Assembly: GCA_002914805.1 (NCBI GenBank)
Contig: JXTB01000162.1
Span: 1-64,000 of the forward strand
Direction: 5' to 3'
Source of the DNA: Parasponia andersonii
Taxonomy: Eukaryota > Streptophyta > Magnoliopsida > Rosales > Cannabaceae
Length of the DNA stretch: 64,000 nt
Part shown: positions 61,302-64,000 of the stretch, piece after piece
Layout: the number at the start of each line of letters is the position of its first letter
Position numbering within the stretch: the first letter of the stretch is position 1
Translations under genes and position numbers: made by a program
The notes under the pieces: generated by a model
Database searches by the model: none
Seen by the model: the letters and a program-made list of their open reading frames with translations, nothing else
What the model was told of the DNA's origin: nothing

Positions 61302-61315
61302 TAAGAGGGGAATGA
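61302..61315 (+). other. polypurine tract of the LARD-like element
   Basis: TAAGAGGGGAATGA lies directly before the 3' LTR start TGTAAAATCC, at the expected place for plus-strand priming. Confidence 0.8.
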
Positions 61316-63928
61316 TGTAAAATCCCAATTTTTTTTTAAAGTAACTAAGTAATTTTGCTCCAAGTATATATTGGTAAATTTGGAATTTTTGAATTTATTT
61401 AAAAAAAATCTGAAATATTTGATTTTACATTTTTGGAGTTGAATCTAGACAATATAGAGTCTAAGTGCATTGAGGCAAAAGTGACAAAAAAATTAAAAAT
61501 CGAGAATCTAAGTATAAATAAGAAGGGACTAAAGTGAAAGAATTTTTTTAAAATTTGTGGCCAAAGTGAAATTTCAGAAAATTTTTTGGTCTAATCAGGT
61601 AGCGCCACGTGTCCCACTGGTAACAGTTTCAAAAATCGCAAATAAAACCCCCAACTTTTTTCTCCTCTTCCCCCAAGTCCCTAGCCATTAACGAAAAACA
61701 CAACTCACAGTTACTGTTCATGCGCGAGCAAATTAGCCACCGTTGTCACCCACGCGCAACCCCGCATCTAAGCTAAGCCGCTGACGAAGCAGCATCAGCC
61801 ACCCCCGCCAAATTTCACTGCCGGTAGCTCAAAATCCGCCCACTTGAAAGTTCCATCACCGCGTCGGTTTTTTAGTCGCCGTTTCGCCATCTGACTTCCA
61901 TTCGTCTCAACTCCAGTACCGTTGGACTCATCTCGACATCATCGATATTTTTCGACCACCCATGACCTCTAGCTCGGCTCCAATGAGAAGTTTGTTACTG
62001 TAGCGATTTTATGTTCAAATTTTGTGGTATTTTTCTAATTATTTCTAAAATGAATTTTTTTTGTTCGAGAAAATTATACCACGTGAAAGAGGGGGTTGAA
62101 ACAAGAAAACTCATGGTTTTAAAGTGTTGAAATGGAATTTCGAAGAGCGTTAATTATCGAATTGAAAATAATATCATTTTTCTAATTATTTTCCAAAAGT
62201 GATTTTTTGTTATTTTTGGATTTTTAATCCCATTTGATGCTCGGGACCTCAAAACTGAGATCTGACTTCGAATTAGGCCTCAGTGAGGTCGTAATATAAA
62301 TTTTAATATAAAATATCATTGTATTCTGAAGTGGCACAAAAATTGAGAAAATAACTCATAAATTGCACTGTTTTGCGTGCCACAAGCCGATCCCACACCG
62401 GGACCCGTTTTCAACAAAATTTATGTCTAACCCAACGTTTTGGGTGCTTTGAATTCAGCGGTGATGGTCATTTCTCAATCTGAGGCTCCGTTTGAAAATT
62501 CAACTGTTCAAGTGAACGTGACAAAATTCAGAAACGACCGTCTGAACAACCAGTTGATCAATAGAGGACTTTCTAACGTCGACATCTCGCTATAACTACT
62601 AATTCGAGGTAGGGATTTAATTACCTACTTTTATGTATGTTTTAATTTAAAATTTTCATTTTGATTACTTTGTGAGAAATTATGAAATAAAATGATATTT
62701 TGATAAAATCTTGGAAAATCTTGGATTAATCTGGAATTGGACTTTGTGATTTTTATACATATTTATAAAATCGTGATTTTTTAGTGATTTAGCAGATTTT
62801 CTGCCAAATGTACAGTGAATTCAAGAATAATATCAAGCGTAGTTTTCAAGTATTTCTTGGTTATGTATTGCATGGTTATTACGCATATTTTGTTACATGT
62901 TGTACATATCATAGGATCACACATGAGATACATCTTAGGTATCGTATTGTTGTAGTGGGCGGACTAGTACATCCGTCCTCGGTGAGAGCCTGTAAACCCA
63001 TGTGGGGTTTTTATGATTTTTCTCATTCGGTAGGTGTAGGCATTCAGTTATCACTCCGGTTCAGTATGCTAGACACGTGGGTGTCCCTCCGGTTTTACTA
63101 GGATAGATATCAAGTAGAGAGTACTTAGTATAAGTAGTACGAGTTACTCTAGTTCGTGATGAGAGGTTGTGAGCATATGGGATTAGTTGAGTTATGATAT
63201 GTACAATCTTGTAGTTTTGGTTTTGCTTTTAAATATATGATTATTATGGATTTCATTTATTTTACAGCTTGATTTATAAATGGAATTTGGAAAAGGTATT
63301 AACTATACAGGTTTGGTAAAATTGCATCCATTCAAAAAGGTAATTGAGTTTCTACTGAGTATTCACGTGCTCACCCCTCCACTTCCTCCCCCCTTTAGGG
63401 TGTCGATTTATTTCATAGTAAATATTCTGGTGGCCAGACAAGCATGTTTGGCATATGCTTGCATTTCCAACCCTCTTCATTAATTTAGTTTGTACTCTGT
63501 ATCAATTTTCCTTTCTATATCAAATTTATTTAGCCAATTATAATATAATTACTAAGTGGAGGTATGAGGACGATTTTTCTATTAAATTAAGTACTTATAA
63601 AGAAAAATGATTTTATGTAAATTAATTGAATTATGGGCCTAGGGTTTTAATTGAATTTTTTTTATTAAACTTCCCGGTTTAATAAAGAGTTTCTAAAACT
63701 AATTAATTATAATTCCTCTAAATTTTAAATTAAGAATTTCTTAAAAATTTAAAACTAATAGATAATATCATGATTCTCAGACTAATCTAATCTTATAATT
63801 TTTTTAATTTTGAAGATTAAAACTTAAATTTTAAATGCTTGATTTTTTGAAATTTTAGAAATTATTATTTATCAATGTTTCAACTTAAAATTACTAAAAT
63901 TTACGTTATTAAATTTTCGGTCGTGATA
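61316..63928 (+). repeat. 3' LTR of the LARD-like element
   Basis: This 2613-bp repeat is colinear with 54853-57466, differing at very roughly one base in ten to fifteen by eye, which points to an older insertion than the Tat element. The last CA has become TA. Confidence 0.92.
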
Positions 63929-63936
63929 ATATTTAG

Positions 63937-64000
63937 GGGTTAGCACAAGATTTGCAACCTAGAGAGACAAAATTTTGACTTCATCTCTAGCACAACATGT
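63937..64000. other. right flank of the LARD-like element
   Basis: 64 bp of unassigned sequence. It does not visibly continue the SANT pseudogene. Confidence 0.4.

Larger units (their letters stand above)
57467..61315 (+). other. internal region of the LARD-like element, non-coding
   Basis: I see no RT, integrase, RNase H or gag motif on either strand and no frame longer than about 70 codons. It contains two young tandem duplications (59581-59640 and 60477-60540). The 5' end is likely to hold the packaging signal of the element RNA, by analogy with other such elements. Confidence 0.75.
54853..63928 (+). mobile_element. non-coding long-LTR retrotransposon derivative (LARD-like)
   Basis: The element is 9076 bp with direct LTRs 54853-57466 and 61316-63928 and a 3.85-kb internal region without gag or pol motifs. 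LTRs begin TGTAAAATCC and end GTCGTGACA (GTCGTGATA in the 3' copy). The PBS after the 5' LTR and the purine tract before the 3' LTR are in place. TTTAG stands directly before the element (54848-54852) and again at 63932-63936, three bases beyond the 3' LTR, so the target duplication is likely but imperfectly placed. It must use proteins of another element; LTR similarity points to Del/Tekay chromoviruses such as 8414-16547. It lies inside the SANT pseudogene. Confidence 0.85.

Noticed and set aside
56345..63101. 97-codon frame open in both LARD LTRs (56345-56638 and 62808-63101)
   Set aside because: The two versions differ at about a quarter of their residues, so most base changes alter the protein. 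That fits neutral LTR drift, not selection.
1..64000. CRISPR arrays, tRNA or rRNA genes
   Set aside because: No spaced identical repeats, no clear tRNA B-box with a matching fold, and no rRNA-like stretches were noticed; the short tRNA-like matches are primer-binding sites.

Overview
This is a window of a plant nuclear genome, most probably a core eudicot. The signs are spliced genes with GT-AG introns, an AT-rich intergenic background full of (TA)n runs, and nested Ty3/gypsy elements. The species cannot be fixed from the sequence. One ambiguous base (N at 54772) marks an assembly join.

Three host genes look intact. (1) 2934-7766 (+) is an eight-exon HAK/KUP/KT high-affinity potassium transporter of the HAK5 type, 783 aa. 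(2) 19632-19009 (-) is a single-exon NF-YB transcription factor of the non-LEC1, NF-YB5-like type, 207 aa. (3) 41357-44502 (+) is a two-exon SANT-domain nuclear protein of the At2g47820/At1g09040 type with two DLNLP (EAR-type) motifs. A broken copy of gene 3 lies at 53596-54850, in the repeat-rich right-hand third.

Most of the rest is transposable elements. Positions 1-1357 are the 5' LTR and gag start of a Tat-lineage gypsy element on the minus strand, cut by the window edge. Positions 8414-16547 are a complete but inactivated Del/Tekay-type chromovirus (minus strand, 1.9-kb LTRs, AGTTA target duplication, initiator-Met PBS). Positions 23728-34711 are a complete Tat-lineage element (minus strand, GTTAT duplication, two RNase H domains). 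Between its pol and 3' LTR, on the opposite strand, it carries a spliced accessory gene with its own TATA box and 5'-UTR intron. Positions 54853-63928 are a non-coding long-LTR element (LARD-like, 2.6-kb LTRs) whose LTR motifs match those of the chromovirus, the likely source of its proteins. An old solo LTR of the same family lies at about 47476-52937.

DNA-transposon remnants include three copies of a MITE family that always sits inside (TA)n runs (19758, 36315, 45718), two hAT-like elements with GGGCC-rich ends (37062-37650, 45968-46447), and a CACTA-like non-autonomous element (about 36840-38640) that hosts the first hAT-like copy. One MITE sits about 126 bp upstream of the NF-YB start codon.

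The most noteworthy items are the spliced antisense gene of the Tat element, the TA-microsatellite MITE family, the LTR motifs shared between the coding chromovirus and the non-coding LARD, and the probable false duplication around the N. I saw no CRISPR array, tRNA or rRNA gene.
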